Shown: piece by piece, positions 9,132-18,133 of the stretch
How the letters are laid out: each line of letters begins with the position of its first letter
Position numbering within the stretch: the first letter of the stretch is position 1
From: CBDBGD01 sp965205235
Lineage (GTDB): Bacteria; Chloroflexota; Dehalococcoidia; Lucifugimonadales; UBA1127
NCBI GenBank assembly: GCA_965205235.1
Contig: CBDBGD010000003.1
Span: 186,001-250,000, forward strand
Direction: 5' to 3'
DNA: 64,000 nucleotides
Notes under the pieces: generated by a model
What the model saw: the letters and a program-made list of their open reading frames with translations, nothing else
Told to the model about the DNA's origin: nothing
Database searches by the model: none
Position numbers and translations under genes: made by a program

Positions 9132-9163
9132 GTTGTGCGACCGGCTCTGCAGGAGAGAGCGGA

Positions 9164-10192
9164 ATGACCGGACGGACGGTGACGCCGACCAAGAGACGTG
9201 TTCTGAGCGGCATCCAGCCCTCGGGGGACGTGCAGCTCGGCAACTACCTGGGCGCGATCAAGGGCTGGGTCGAGCGGCAGAGCGACAAGGAGAACTTCTT
9301 CTGCATCGTTGACCTGCACGCGCTGACGGCGCTCCAGGACCCCGACGAGCTCCGACAGCAGACGCGCTCGCTGGCCGCCATGCTGTTCGCCGCGGGCCTG
9401 GACCCCGACCAGTGCGCCGTCTTCATCCAGAGCCACGTCACCGCCCACGCCGAGGCCTGTTGGGTGCTCAACTGCGTCACCCCCGTGGGCTGGCTGGAGC
9501 GCATGACCCAGTACAAGGACAAGGCGGGAGGACGGGAGAGCGTCTCCACCGGCCTGCTGGACTACCCCGTGCTCATGGCCGGGGACATCCTCCTGTACGA
9601 CGCTCACGAGGTGCCCGTGGGGGACGACCAGCGCCAGCACGTGGAGCTGACCCGGGACATCGCGCAGCGATTCAACCACCAGTTCGGCGAGACCTTCGTC
9701 GTGCCGGAGGCGGTCATCCCGCAGGTCGGCGCGCGCGTCATGGGCCTGAATGACCCCGCCGTGAAGATGTCCAAGAGCTTCGCCCATATCCGCGGCCACG
9801 CCGTACGCATGCTCGACGACCCCAAGGAGATCGAGCGCACGTTTAAGCGCGCCGTGACCGACTCGGGCAACGAGATACGCTTCTCCGACGACCCGGAGAG
9901 GGCGGGCGTCAACAACCTGCTCGGCATCTACAAGGTCGTCACCGGCCGGACCGAGGCCGAGTCGGAAGCCGACTTCGCATCGGCCCGCGGCTACGGCGAC
10001 CTCAAGGCCAGGGTCGCCGAGGTGGTCATCGAGGAGCTCGCGCCCATTCGCGAGCGCTACTACGAGCTCATGGACGACGTCGCAGAGCTCGACCGGCTGC
10101 TGGCCCGCGGGGCGGAGCAGGCGCGGGCCGTGGCCGGGCCCAAGATGGACCTCATCAGAAGCCGCGTCGGGCTCACGCTGCCGGCGGGCTAG
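9164..10192 (+). CDS. trpS: Tryptophanyl-tRNA synthetase
   Basis: Class I aminoacyl-tRNA synthetase, 342 residues, charging tRNA-Trp. It has SGIQPSGDVQLGNYLGA (HIGH-equivalent GNYLG) at the N-terminus, the PVGDDQRQHVELTRDIA block and a KMSKS loop near residue 203. The start ATG follows AGGAGAG and lies 33 bases after the T-box terminator. It is the first gene of the T-box-controlled trp operon, so charging capacity and Trp synthesis respond to the same signal. Confidence 0.97.
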   Translation: MTGRTVTPTKRRVLSGIQPSGDVQLGNYLGAIKGWVERQSDKENFFCIVDLHALTALQDPDELRQQTRSLAAMLFAAGLDPDQCAVFIQSHVTAHAEACWVLNCVTPVGWLERMTQYKDKAGGRESVSTGLLDYPVLMAGDILLYDAHEVPVGDDQRQHVELTRDIAQRFNHQFGETFVVPEAVIPQVGARVMGLNDPAVKMSKSFAHIRGHAVRMLDDPKEIERTFKRAVTDSGNEIRFSDDPERAGVNNLLGIYKVVTGRTEAESEADFASARGYGDLKARVAEVVIEELAPIRERYYELMDDVAELDRLLARGAEQARAVAGPKMDLIRSRVGLTLPAG

Positions 10193-10202
10193 GAGAAGAG
10201 AG

Positions 10203-11651
10203 ATGTATACGCCAACACTGGAACAGGTGAAGGCGCTGGCCGGGCCGGGCGTCCTGGTGCCCGTCTACCGGGAGATCAGCGCCGACCTGGAGACACCCAT
10301 CTCCGCCTACCTGAAGGTGGCGCGGCCGCCCTACTCCTTCCTCCTGGAGAGCGTCGAGGGGGGAGAGCGCATCGCCCGCTACAGCTTCATCGGCACGGAG
10401 CCGTACAAGGTCATCAAGACGGGCCCTGGCCAGCTCGGTGGCGAGGTCGATCCCCTGACCCTGGTGCAAGCGGAGATGGACCAGTACCGCCTCGCCCCCG
10501 TCGCCGACCTGCCCCGGTTTCACGGCGGCGGCGTGGGCTACCTGGCATACGACACCGTGAGCTACTTCGAGCCCCGCGTTCCCCTCATGCCCCGGGACCC
10601 CCAGGGCGTACCCCAGTCCGTCTTCATGTTCGCCGACACCATGCTGGTCTTCGACCACCTGCGCCACCATATCAAGGTCGTGAGCCACGTGCGGCCCGAC
10701 GAGGACGTGGAGCGGGCCTACCGGGAGGCCACGGCCAAGATCGACGAGCTTGTAGACCGACTGTCACAGCCCTTGGAGCGACCCCCAGCCCTGCAGGCGA
10801 CCGCACAGCCCGGCAGCGGCGAGATCGCGTCCAACTTCACCCGGCCCGGGTACGAGGAGGCCGTCCTGAAGTGCGTGGAGTACATCTACGCCGGGGACGT
10901 GATCCAGGTGGTGAACTCCCAGCGTTTCAGCCGCCGCACAAATGCGCCGCCCCTCCAGATATACCGGGCGCTGCGCAGCATCAACCCGTCGCCCTACATG
11001 TACTTCCTCCACCTCGACGACTTCCACATCGTCGGCGCGGCCATCGAGACCGTGGCGCAGGTCGAGAACGGCGTCGTCGCCACGCACCCTATCGCAGGCA
11101 CCAGGCCCCGCGGCCGCACGCCGGAGGAGGACGAGGCGCTGGAGCACGAGCTCAAGACCAGCGAGAAGCAGCGCGCGGAGCACATCATGCTCGTGGACCT
11201 GGGCCGCAACGACGTCGGTCGGGTCAGCGTGCCGGGCACGGTGCACGTGACGCAGCTCATGGGCGTGGAGCGCTTCTCCCACGTCATGCACCTGGTGTCC
11301 CACGTGGAGGGCCGGCTGAGGCCGGAGATGACGCCCTACGACGCCCTGCGCTCCTGCTTCCCTGCCGGCACGGTGTCGGGCGCGCCCAAGATCCGCGCCA
11401 TGGAGATCATCGCCGAGATCGAGGGCGAGAAGCGCGGGCCCTACGGCGGCGCCCTGGGCTACTTCAGCTTCTCCGGCAACATGGATACCGCGCTGGTGCT
11501 GCGCACCGGGGTGTACAAGGACGGCGTGATGTACGTGCAGGCCGGCGGCGGCGTGGTGTCCGACAGCACCCCCGGCGACGAGTACGAGGAGACCATCCAC
11601 AAGGCCGGCGCCCTCATGCGCGCCATCGAGCGGGCCGAGGGAGGGGGCTGA
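10203..11651 (+). CDS. trpE: Anthranilate synthase component I
   Basis: Chorismate-using subunit, 482 residues, first step of Trp synthesis. The N-terminal allosteric domain contains the LLES..GGERIARYSFIG block (about 46-64). The C-terminal chorismate-binding domain shows QVVNSQRFSR, HPIAGTRPRGRTPEED, LVDLGRNDVGRV and GGALGYFSFSGNMDTAL. It starts 10 bases after trpS, and GAGAAGAG precedes the ATG. It works with TrpG encoded one base downstream. Confidence 0.97.
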   Translation: MYTPTLEQVKALAGPGVLVPVYREISADLETPISAYLKVARPPYSFLLESVEGGERIARYSFIGTEPYKVIKTGPGQLGGEVDPLTLVQAEMDQYRLAPVADLPRFHGGGVGYLAYDTVSYFEPRVPLMPRDPQGVPQSVFMFADTMLVFDHLRHHIKVVSHVRPDEDVERAYREATAKIDELVDRLSQPLERPPALQATAQPGSGEIASNFTRPGYEEAVLKCVEYIYAGDVIQVVNSQRFSRRTNAPPLQIYRALRSINPSPYMYFLHLDDFHIVGAAIETVAQVENGVVATHPIAGTRPRGRTPEEDEALEHELKTSEKQRAEHIMLVDLGRNDVGRVSVPGTVHVTQLMGVERFSHVMHLVSHVEGRLRPEMTPYDALRSCFPAGTVSGAPKIRAMEIIAEIEGEKRGPYGGALGYFSFSGNMDTALVLRTGVYKDGVMYVQAGGGVVSDSTPGDEYEETIHKAGALMRAIERAEGGG

Positions 11652-11652
11652 C

Positions 11653-12216
11653 ATGCTGCTGCTGATTGACAACTACGATAGCTTCACGTACAACCTGTAC
11701 CAGTACCTGGCCGAGCTGGGGGCGGACGTCAGGGTGGTGCGCAACGACGCCGCCACGGTGGAGGAGGTGGAGGCCATGGGCCCAGACCGGTTGGTAGTCT
11801 CGCCGGGGCCCTGCACCCCCACGGAGGCGGGCATCTCCTGCGAGGTCGTCCGTCGCCTGGGCCCGCGAATCCCCACGCTGGGCGTCTGCCTGGGCAGCCA
11901 GTGCATCGGCTACGCCTTTGGGGCCACCGTGGACCGCGCCGGGGAGATCATGCACGGCAAGACCTCCGCCATCGGCCACGACGGCCGGGGGCTCCTCTCC
12001 GGGCTGCCCAACCCCCTGGAGGGCATTCGCTACCATTCTCTGGTAGTCTACAGGGAGGGCTTGCCGGAGGAGTTGGAGGTCAGCGCTTGGACGTCCAACG
12101 GGCTGATCATGGGGCTGCGCCACAGGGAGTACCCCATCGAGGGTGTCCAGTTCCACCCGGAGTCCATCATGACGCCCCAGGGGAAGGACCTGCTGCGCAA
12201 CTTCCTGCAGACGTGA
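11653..12216 (+). CDS. trpG: Anthranilate synthase component II (glutamine amidotransferase)
   Basis: Class I glutamine amidotransferase subunit supplying ammonia to TrpE, 187 residues. IDNYDSFTYNLYQYL opens the protein, the nucleophile is Cys79 in GVCLGSQCIGYAFG, and the catalytic His/Glu lie in VQFHPESIMT. The usual GVCLGHQ reads GVCLGSQ here. It starts one base after the trpE stop. A pabA-type role is possible for this family, but the context supports trpG. Confidence 0.95.
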   Translation: MLLLIDNYDSFTYNLYQYLAELGADVRVVRNDAATVEEVEAMGPDRLVVSPGPCTPTEAGISCEVVRRLGPRIPTLGVCLGSQCIGYAFGATVDRAGEIMHGKTSAIGHDGRGLLSGLPNPLEGIRYHSLVVYREGLPEELEVSAWTSNGLIMGLRHREYPIEGVQFHPESIMTPQGKDLLRNFLQT

Positions 12217-12239
12217 GACACGATTAGGTAGGGACGCAC

Positions 12240-13265
12240 ATGATTCAAGAGTGCATCGAAGCCGTCGTCAACGGACGAGACCTGGATTCGGATGAGGCGG
12301 CCACCGCCATGAACGAGATCATGACGGGCCAGGCCTCTCCTGCCCAGATCGGCGCGCTCATCACGGCCCTGCGCATGAAGGGCGAGTCGGTGGACGAGCT
12401 GGTGGGCCTGGCCCGGGTCATGCGCCGCAACGCCCTCAGGGTGAACGTCGAAGGGCCCGTGCTCGACACGTGCGGCACTGGCGGCGACGGTGCCGGCACC
12501 TTCAACATCTCCACGGCAGCGGCCCTGGTGACGGCGGCAGCCGGTGTGAAGGTGGCCAAGCACGGCAACCGCTCCGCCTCCAGCGCTTGCGGCAGCGCCG
12601 ACGTCCTGGAGGCCTGCGGCGTCAAGGTGGACCTCCGTCCCTCGCAGGTGGAGGAGTGCCTGCAGCGAGTGGGCATCGGCTTCATGTTCGCCCCCGTCTT
12701 TCACCCAGCCATGCGCCACGCCGCCGGCCCTCGCCGGGAGATAGGCATTCGCACCATCTTCAACATCCTGGGCCCTCTCACCAACCCCGCCGGGGCGCAG
12801 TACCAGGTCCTGGGCGTGGCCCGAGAGGAGCTGGGCGAGAAGATGGCCCAGACGCTGGCCCGGCTGGGCACCGAGCGGACCCTGGTCACCCACGGCGAGG
12901 ACGGCACCGACGAGTTCAGCCCCACGGGCACGACCCGGGTCTGGGACGTCACCGGCCGCTCCGTGAACTTCTACGCCGTCACTCCCGAGGAGGCCGGCCT
13001 CAAGCGGTGCAAGCTGGCCGCGCTCAAGGGCGGCGCCCCGGAGGAGAACCGGGACATCATGGAGCGCGTGCTCCAGGGCGAGCAGGGCGCGATATGCGAC
13101 GCCGTGGCCCTCAACGCCGGGGCCGCGTTGCTGATCGCGGGCGTCGAACGGAACCTCCGACTGGGCGTTCAGCACGCCAAGGTGCTCATGGACCAGGGCG
13201 AGCCCTGGCGCAAGCTCCAGGAACTGGCGGAGCTGAGCCAAGAGATTGGTGCTAGGGTTACCTGA
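12240..13265 (+). CDS. trpD: Anthranilate phosphoribosyltransferase
   Basis: Transfers the phosphoribosyl group of PRPP to anthranilate, 341 residues. DTCGTGGDGAGTFNIST (about 77-93) and KHGNRSASSACGSADVLEA are the PRPP and anthranilate binding blocks. GPLTNPAGAQYQVLGV sits mid-protein. GGTAGGGA precedes the ATG, 23 bases after trpG. Confidence 0.96.
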   Translation: MIQECIEAVVNGRDLDSDEAATAMNEIMTGQASPAQIGALITALRMKGESVDELVGLARVMRRNALRVNVEGPVLDTCGTGGDGAGTFNISTAAALVTAAAGVKVAKHGNRSASSACGSADVLEACGVKVDLRPSQVEECLQRVGIGFMFAPVFHPAMRHAAGPRREIGIRTIFNILGPLTNPAGAQYQVLGVAREELGEKMAQTLARLGTERTLVTHGEDGTDEFSPTGTTRVWDVTGRSVNFYAVTPEEAGLKRCKLAALKGGAPEENRDIMERVLQGEQGAICDAVALNAGAALLIAGVERNLRLGVQHAKVLMDQGEPWRKLQELAELSQEIGARVT

Positions 13266-13290
13266 GCCTCTCCGGGCGGGGTAGAGCGGT

Positions 13291-14109
13291 ATGGCGACAA
13301 TCCTCGACTCCATCGTGGCCGTCAAGCGGGACGAGATCGCGCGCCGCAAGGCGGAGACGCCGCAGGCGGAGCTCGAGCGGCGCAGCGCCTCCCTGCCCGT
13401 GCCGCTGAACCTCTCCGGCGCGCTCTGGGGCGACGAGGTCCGCCTCATCGCCGAGGTGAAGAAGGCGTCGCCGTCCAAGGGCCTGCTCCGGCCCGACTTC
13501 GACCCCGAGGCCCTCGCGTGGAGCTACGAGGCGAATGGCGCAGCCGCCGTCTCGGTCCTCACCGACCGCCATTTCCAGGGCACGGTTGAGCACCTGTCGG
13601 CGGTCAAGAGTGCGGTCGGCATACCGGTGCTTCGTAAGGACTTCGTCACCGACCCTTACCAGGTGTACGAGGCCAGGGCCTACGGCGCCGACGCTCTCCT
13701 GCTCATCGTCGCGGTGCTGGACGGGCGGCAGCTTCGGGAGCTGCTGCGGGAGGCCGCGAGCCTCTGGCTCCAGTGTCTGGTGGAGGTCCACAACCGCGCC
13801 GAGATGGAGGAGGCGCTGGACGCCGGCGCCGAGGTCATCGGCGTCAACAACCGCGACCTCCACACCTTCCACACGGATGTCCGGGTGACGGAGGAGCTGG
13901 CGCACCTGGTGCCTCCGGGCAAGATCCTGGTCAGCGAAAGCGGCATCAGCGCGCGCCAGGACCTGCTGCGCCTGGGCCGCATGGGCGTCCACGCCGTGCT
14001 GGTGGGGGAGGCGCTGGTCACGTCGCAGGACCCGGGAGCGAGGGTGCGGGAGTTGCTGGGACAGCCCGCGCCCGCCACCGCCGAGCAGGCCGCACGAGGC
14101 GCGCCGTGA
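13291..14109 (+). CDS. trpC: Indole-3-glycerol phosphate synthase
   Basis: TIM-barrel enzyme closing the indole ring, 272 residues. LIAEVKKASPSKGLLRPDFDP (about 52-72), the VLTDRHFQG segment, PVLRKDFV, VEVHNRAEMEEAL, IGVNNRDL and VSESGI are the conserved barrel motifs. It overlaps trpF by GTGA at 14106-14109. A short Ala-rich tail follows the barrel. Confidence 0.96.
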   Translation: MATILDSIVAVKRDEIARRKAETPQAELERRSASLPVPLNLSGALWGDEVRLIAEVKKASPSKGLLRPDFDPEALAWSYEANGAAAVSVLTDRHFQGTVEHLSAVKSAVGIPVLRKDFVTDPYQVYEARAYGADALLLIVAVLDGRQLRELLREAASLWLQCLVEVHNRAEMEEALDAGAEVIGVNNRDLHTFHTDVRVTEELAHLVPPGKILVSESGISARQDLLRLGRMGVHAVLVGEALVTSQDPGARVRELLGQPAPATAEQAARGAP

Positions 14110-14783
14110 CCGTGGTGAAGGTCTGCGGCGTGAAGGAGCTCGCGCCCATGCTGGTCGCCGCGGAGGCGGGCGCCGACATGGTGGGCGTCAACTTCGTTCC
14201 GGGCGTGCGTCGCCGCGTCGAGCCCGCGTACGCGCGGGAGATGGTGTCCCAGTTCCGGGCGCGCTCTTCCCGCACCGTCCTCGTCGTCGGCCTCTTCGCC
14301 GACCAGCCCGCCGACGAGGTTGCGCTCATCGCAGAGGAGGCCGGCGTCGACTGGGTCCAGCTGTGCGGCCACGAGGGCCCCGACGTCTGGCGGCAGGTTG
14401 GCCTTCCCTTCCTGAAGTCCGTGCACGTCCCCGATCTGCCGGACGACGCATCCGCTCGTGATGAGGCGCTTCTCCGCTTGGACGAGCGTCTGCAGCAGGT
14501 GACGGATGCGGGGGGACTGGGGCTGCTCGACCGTGCATCGTCCAAGCAGCCGGGCGGCATGGGGCAGACCTTCGACTGGAGCGTCGCCCGCGAGCTCGCC
14601 CGGCGAGGCCATCGCTTCCTCCTGGCCGGGGGGCTGACGCCGGACAACGTCGCCGACGCAATCGAGGCCGTCCGCCCCCACGGCGTCGACGTCTCCAGCG
14701 GCGTGGAGACGGACGGGGTCAAGGACGCGGGCAAAATCCGCGCTTTCGTCAGTGCGGCGCGGGCCGTCCCGTCGCCTCGATGA
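14106..14783 (+). CDS. trpF: Phosphoribosylanthranilate isomerase
   Basis: Amadori-type isomerase between TrpD and TrpC, 225 residues. It starts KVCGVKE (the usual KICGI) and has GVNFVPGVRRRVEP, VGLFADQ, VQLCGHEG, the LLAGGLTPDNV block and VDVSSGVETDGVKD at the C-terminus. A GTG start overlapping the trpC stop fits translational coupling; the upstream in-frame stretch lies inside trpC. Confidence 0.95.
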   Translation: MTVVKVCGVKELAPMLVAAEAGADMVGVNFVPGVRRRVEPAYAREMVSQFRARSSRTVLVVGLFADQPADEVALIAEEAGVDWVQLCGHEGPDVWRQVGLPFLKSVHVPDLPDDASARDEALLRLDERLQQVTDAGGLGLLDRASSKQPGGMGQTFDWSVARELARRGHRFLLAGGLTPDNVADAIEAVRPHGVDVSSGVETDGVKDAGKIRAFVSAARAVPSPR

Positions 14784-14837
14784 GTGCTATTGCCCTTGGT
14801 AGACGCCCATAGTAAGCTTGACTTTCCCCATGGAGAC

Positions 14838-14852
14838 GGCAGCCTGGCTGCC
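14838..14852 (+). other. Small hairpin in the trpF-trpB gap
   Basis: A 6-bp inverted repeat (14838-14843 with 14847-14852) lies in the 82-base gap before trpB, the largest gap in the operon. There is no T run after it, so it is unlikely to terminate. It could tune trpB translation or protect processed mRNA. Confidence 0.4.
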
Positions 14853-14865
14853 CACGTGAAGGTAG

Positions 14866-16089
14866 ATGACCGAATCGACGCAGACGGCACATCCCCACGG
14901 CGTACCCCTCCCCGACGCGCGGGGGCGCTACGGCGCCTACGGCGGCCGCTTTGTCCCTGAGACCCTGATGGCGGCCATCGGGGAGCTGGAAGAGGCGTAC
15001 GGGGAGGCGCAGGCGGACCCCGCCTTCCAGCAGCAGCTGGACCGCCTCCTGCGGACCTACGCCGGCCGACCGACTCCCCTGTACTACGCCGCCAGCCTCA
15101 CCCGCCACGCGGGCGGCGCTCGCATCTACCTCAAGCGCGAAGACCTGCTCCACACCGGCGCGCACAAGATCAACCACGCCCTGGGGGAGGCCCTCTTGGC
15201 CGCGCGCATGGGCAAGCGGCGCATCATCGCCGAGACGGGCGCGGGGCAGCACGGCGTCGCCACGGCCACCGCCTGCGCGGTGCTGGGCATGGACTGCACC
15301 ATCTACATGGGCACCGAGGACATGGCCCGCCAGGCCATCAACGTCTACCGGATGGAGCTCCTCGGCGCGAAGGTGCAGCCCGTCGAGAGCGGCTCCCGCA
15401 CCCTCAAGGACGCCATCAACGAGTGCATGCGGGACTGGGTCACCAACGTCCGCTCCACCTTCTACATCCTGGGCAGCGTGGTGGGCCCCCACCCCTACCC
15501 GATGATGGTCCGGAACTTCCAGGCCGTCGTCGGGCGCGAGGCCAGGGAGCAGATGCTGGCCGAATGCGGCCGCCTCCCGGACGCCGTCGTCGCCTGCGTG
15601 GGCGGCGGCAGCAACGCCATGGGCGCGTTCTTCGCCTTCATCGGCGACGCCGACGTCGATCTCGTGGGCGTCGAGGCCGGGGGACTGGGCCTGGAGACAG
15701 GCCGGCACGCCGCGCCCCTGGGGGCGGGCAGCCCTGGTGTGCTCCACGGCTCCCACTCCTACCTCATGCAGGACCCCGACGGCCAGGTGCGGGAGACCCA
15801 CAGCGTTTCGGCAGGCCTGGACTACCCCGGCGTGGGCCCGGAGCACTCCTATCTGAAGGACACCGAGCGGGCCCGATACACCAGCGCCACCGACCGGGAG
15901 GCCCTGGACGCCTTCCACCTCCTCTCCCGGCTGGAGGGCATCATTCCAGCCCTGGAGCCCGCGCACGCCGTGGCCAGGGCCGTCGACATCGCCCGCGAGA
16001 GAGGGCCCGATGGGTTGGTGCTCGTCTGCCTCAGCGGGCGCGGCGACAAGGACATCGATACCGTGCGAAGTCAGCCCACGGAGCCGTGA
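14866..16089 (+). CDS. trpB: Tryptophan synthase beta chain
   Basis: PLP enzyme joining indole and serine, 407 residues, TrpB1 type (GRYGAYGGRFVPETL near the N-terminus). PLP lysine is Lys101 in HTGAHKINHALGEAL; the phosphate-binding GGGSNA(M)G loop and the ETGAGQHG block are intact. TrpB1 proteins normally act with TrpA, but no trpA follows; the next gene encodes a GYD protein. GGTAG before the ATG is a weak ribosome site. Confidence 0.97.
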   Translation: MTESTQTAHPHGVPLPDARGRYGAYGGRFVPETLMAAIGELEEAYGEAQADPAFQQQLDRLLRTYAGRPTPLYYAASLTRHAGGARIYLKREDLLHTGAHKINHALGEALLAARMGKRRIIAETGAGQHGVATATACAVLGMDCTIYMGTEDMARQAINVYRMELLGAKVQPVESGSRTLKDAINECMRDWVTNVRSTFYILGSVVGPHPYPMMVRNFQAVVGREAREQMLAECGRLPDAVVACVGGGSNAMGAFFAFIGDADVDLVGVEAGGLGLETGRHAAPLGAGSPGVLHGSHSYLMQDPDGQVRETHSVSAGLDYPGVGPEHSYLKDTERARYTSATDREALDAFHLLSRLEGIIPALEPAHAVARAVDIARERGPDGLVLVCLSGRGDKDIDTVRSQPTEP

Positions 16090-16090
16090 C

Positions 16091-16450
16091 ATGGCAACAT
16101 ACATCCAGCTTCTGACCTTCACCCCCGACGGCCGTGCGAAGGCCCTCGAAGACCCGGAGAGCGTCCTCCGGGCCCAGGAGGAGATCGGCGACCCCAACGT
16201 GCGCATCCTGGGTCTCTACGGTGTCCTGGGGGAGTTCGACCTCGTCGCAGTCGTCGACGCGCCCGACAACGAGGCCGTCGCCCGATTCTCCATTCAGCTT
16301 GGCGTGCGGGCCGGGGTGCACATCACCACCCTGCCCGCCGTCCCCGTGGCCCGGCTGGAGGCGAGCAGAGAGCCCCAGCCGACGCTGCTGGAGACCGCGG
16401 CGGAGGCTCCGATGCCCGTGGAAGAGCGAGCGGGAGGGGATAGCCAATGA
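16091..16450 (+). CDS. GYD-domain protein
   Basis: Small protein (119 residues). Residues 1-90 match the GYD family: an N-terminal MATYIQLLTFT strand, LGLYGVLGEFDLVAVVDAPDN (near 40-60) and a closing ITTLPAVPV strand, followed by a disordered tail. Function of the family is unknown; the fold is ferredoxin-like and resembles ligand-binding domains. It starts one base after trpB and overlaps glyA by ATGA, so it belongs to the trp-glyA transcript and sits where trpA is often found. Confidence 0.8.
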   Translation: MATYIQLLTFTPDGRAKALEDPESVLRAQEEIGDPNVRILGLYGVLGEFDLVAVVDAPDNEAVARFSIQLGVRAGVHITTLPAVPVARLEASREPQPTLLETAAEAPMPVEERAGGDSQ

Positions 16451-17727
16451 CCGTGGAGACCACCGACAGCATCGCTCAGCGGGACCCGGAGGTGGCGGCG
16501 GCCATCCGCCAGGAGATGGCGCGCCAGCAGGGCGCCCTCGTCCTCATCGCGTCGGAGAACTACCCCTCGCGGCCCGTGCTGGAGGCCGGGGGCAGCGTCC
16601 TCACCAACAAGTACGCAGAGGGCTACCCCGGGCGTCGCTACTACGGCGGCTGTGAGTTCGTCGACATCGCCGAGAACCTGGCTCGTGACCGGGCAACCAG
16701 GCTCTTCGGCGCTGAGGCCGCCAACGTCCAGCCCCACTCGGGAACCCAGGCCAACATGGCCGCCTACTCCGCCCTGCTCAAGCCCGGCGACACCGTGCTG
16801 GGCATGAAACTTGACCAGGGCGGGCACCTCTCCCACGGCAGCCCCGTCAACTTCTCCGGGCAGACGTACGAGTTCGTCGCCTACGGCGTGAACCGAGAGA
16901 CGGAGCTGGTGGACATGGAGGAGGTGGAGCGGCTGGCGACCGAGCACCGGCCTGCGGCCATCGTCGCCGGCTACACTGCTTACCCTCGCACCGTCGACTT
17001 CGCCCCCTTCCGCGCCATCGCAGACGCCGTGGGAGCGATTCTCATCGTCGACATGGCCCACATCGCCGGGCTCGTCGCCGGGGGCGCTCACCCCTCGCCA
17101 CTGCCCCACGCGCAGGCCGTGACCTCCACCACCCACAAGACCCTGCGAGGGCCACGGGGGGCGATGATCCTTTCGACCGAGGAGCTGGCCAGGGATGTCG
17201 ACCGGGCCGTCTTCCCCCGCATTCAGGGCGGGCCGTTCATGCACGTCGTCGCGGCCAAGGCCGTCGCCTTCGGCGAGGCGCTGCAGCCGGGCTTCGACCG
17301 CTACGCGGCGCGCATCGTCGACAACTCGCGGGCACTGGCGGAGACCCTTCGCCGGGGCGGCATGCGCCTCGTCTCCGAGGGCACGGACACGCACCTGATG
17401 CTCGTGGACCTGACTCCGCTGGGACTCACGGGGCGTAAGGCGGAGACGGCCCTGGGGAAGGTGAACATCTACGTCAACCGCAACGCGATCCCCTACGACC
17501 CCAAGCCGCCGAGGGTGACCAGCGGCCTGCGCATCGGCACGGCGGCGCTGGCCTCCAGGGGCATGGGCCCCGACGAGATGAGCCGGGTTGGGCAGCTCAT
17601 CCTGCGGGCGCTGGCCCATGTCGGCGAGGAGGCCGTCGAGCGGGAGGTCGCGGAGGAGGTGGCCCAGCTCACCGGCCGGTTCCCCGTGCCGGGCATCACC
17701 GCCGACATGGGCTACCCCTTCGAGTAG
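16447..17727 (+). CDS. glyA: Serine hydroxymethyltransferase
   Basis: PLP enzyme interconverting serine and glycine with tetrahydrofolate, 426 residues. Landmarks are LIASENYPS, NKYAEGYPGRRYYGGCEFVD, QPHSGTQANMA, the PLP lysine in TSTTHKTLRGPRG (near 235) and GLRIGTAAL. It overlaps the GYD gene stop (ATGA). Serine is the co-substrate of TrpB, which may explain its place behind the trp genes. Confidence 0.97.
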   Translation: MTVETTDSIAQRDPEVAAAIRQEMARQQGALVLIASENYPSRPVLEAGGSVLTNKYAEGYPGRRYYGGCEFVDIAENLARDRATRLFGAEAANVQPHSGTQANMAAYSALLKPGDTVLGMKLDQGGHLSHGSPVNFSGQTYEFVAYGVNRETELVDMEEVERLATEHRPAAIVAGYTAYPRTVDFAPFRAIADAVGAILIVDMAHIAGLVAGGAHPSPLPHAQAVTSTTHKTLRGPRGAMILSTEELARDVDRAVFPRIQGGPFMHVVAAKAVAFGEALQPGFDRYAARIVDNSRALAETLRRGGMRLVSEGTDTHLMLVDLTPLGLTGRKAETALGKVNIYVNRNAIPYDPKPPRVTSGLRIGTAALASRGMGPDEMSRVGQLILRALAHVGEEAVEREVAEEVAQLTGRFPVPGITADMGYPFE

Positions 17728-17765
17728 CCGCGCCGCTGCACGTTCCCACGCCCACGGGGCCATGC

Positions 17766-17803
17766 TATAATACCCCCCAGCCTGTTAGGCGCGCCTTTGC
17801 GCG
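17766..17803 (+). promoter_or_regulatory. Putative rpsF promoter -10 and leader hairpin
   Basis: TATAAT at 17766-17771 lies 44 bases before the rpsF ATG; the upstream -35 (GTTCCC at 17742) is poor. A 5-bp stem with CTTT loop (17790-17794 with 17799-17803) sits in the leader. It does not clearly match the known S6:S18 leader motif. Confidence 0.5.
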
Positions 17804-17814
17804 ACAGAAGAGGT

Positions 17815-18114
17815 ATGGTGTCCAGAGAGCGAGAGTACGAGTTGGTGGTCGTTCTGAGTCCAGCCTTGGACGACGAGCAGGAGGCCGGGACCATGGCCCG
17901 CGTCCACAAGCTCATCAACGACCGCGACGGCACCCTGACGAAAGAGGAGCGATGGGGGGTGCAACGACTGGCTTACCCGCTCCAGGACTTCCGAGAGGGG
18001 AACTACCACCTCACCCGGTTTACCATGGACGTCGACAGGGTGCGGGAGATCGAGGCGGGCCTCCGGCTCACGGAAGAGGTCCTGCGGCATCTCCTGGTGA
18101 AGGTGGAAAGCTAG
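17815..18114 (+). CDS. rpsF: 30S ribosomal protein S6
   Basis: Small-subunit protein S6, 99 residues. REREYELVVVLSPALDDEQ, GVQRLAYPLQDFREGNYHLTRF and the C-terminal EEVLRHLLVKVE are typical. I use the ATG after AGAAGAGG; a TTG six codons upstream is also open. First gene of an rpsF-ssb-rpsR block. Confidence 0.95.
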   Translation: MVSREREYELVVVLSPALDDEQEAGTMARVHKLINDRDGTLTKEERWGVQRLAYPLQDFREGNYHLTRFTMDVDRVREIEAGLRLTEEVLRHLLVKVES

Positions 18115-18133
18115 GCAAGGGGGCGGTTGGCGT

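Noticed and set aside
16091..16450. Lrp/AsnC ligand-binding domain call
   Set aside because: The GEFDLVAVV-type block fits both, but the MATYIQLLTFT start and overall pattern fit GYD better, and there is no helix-turn-helix.
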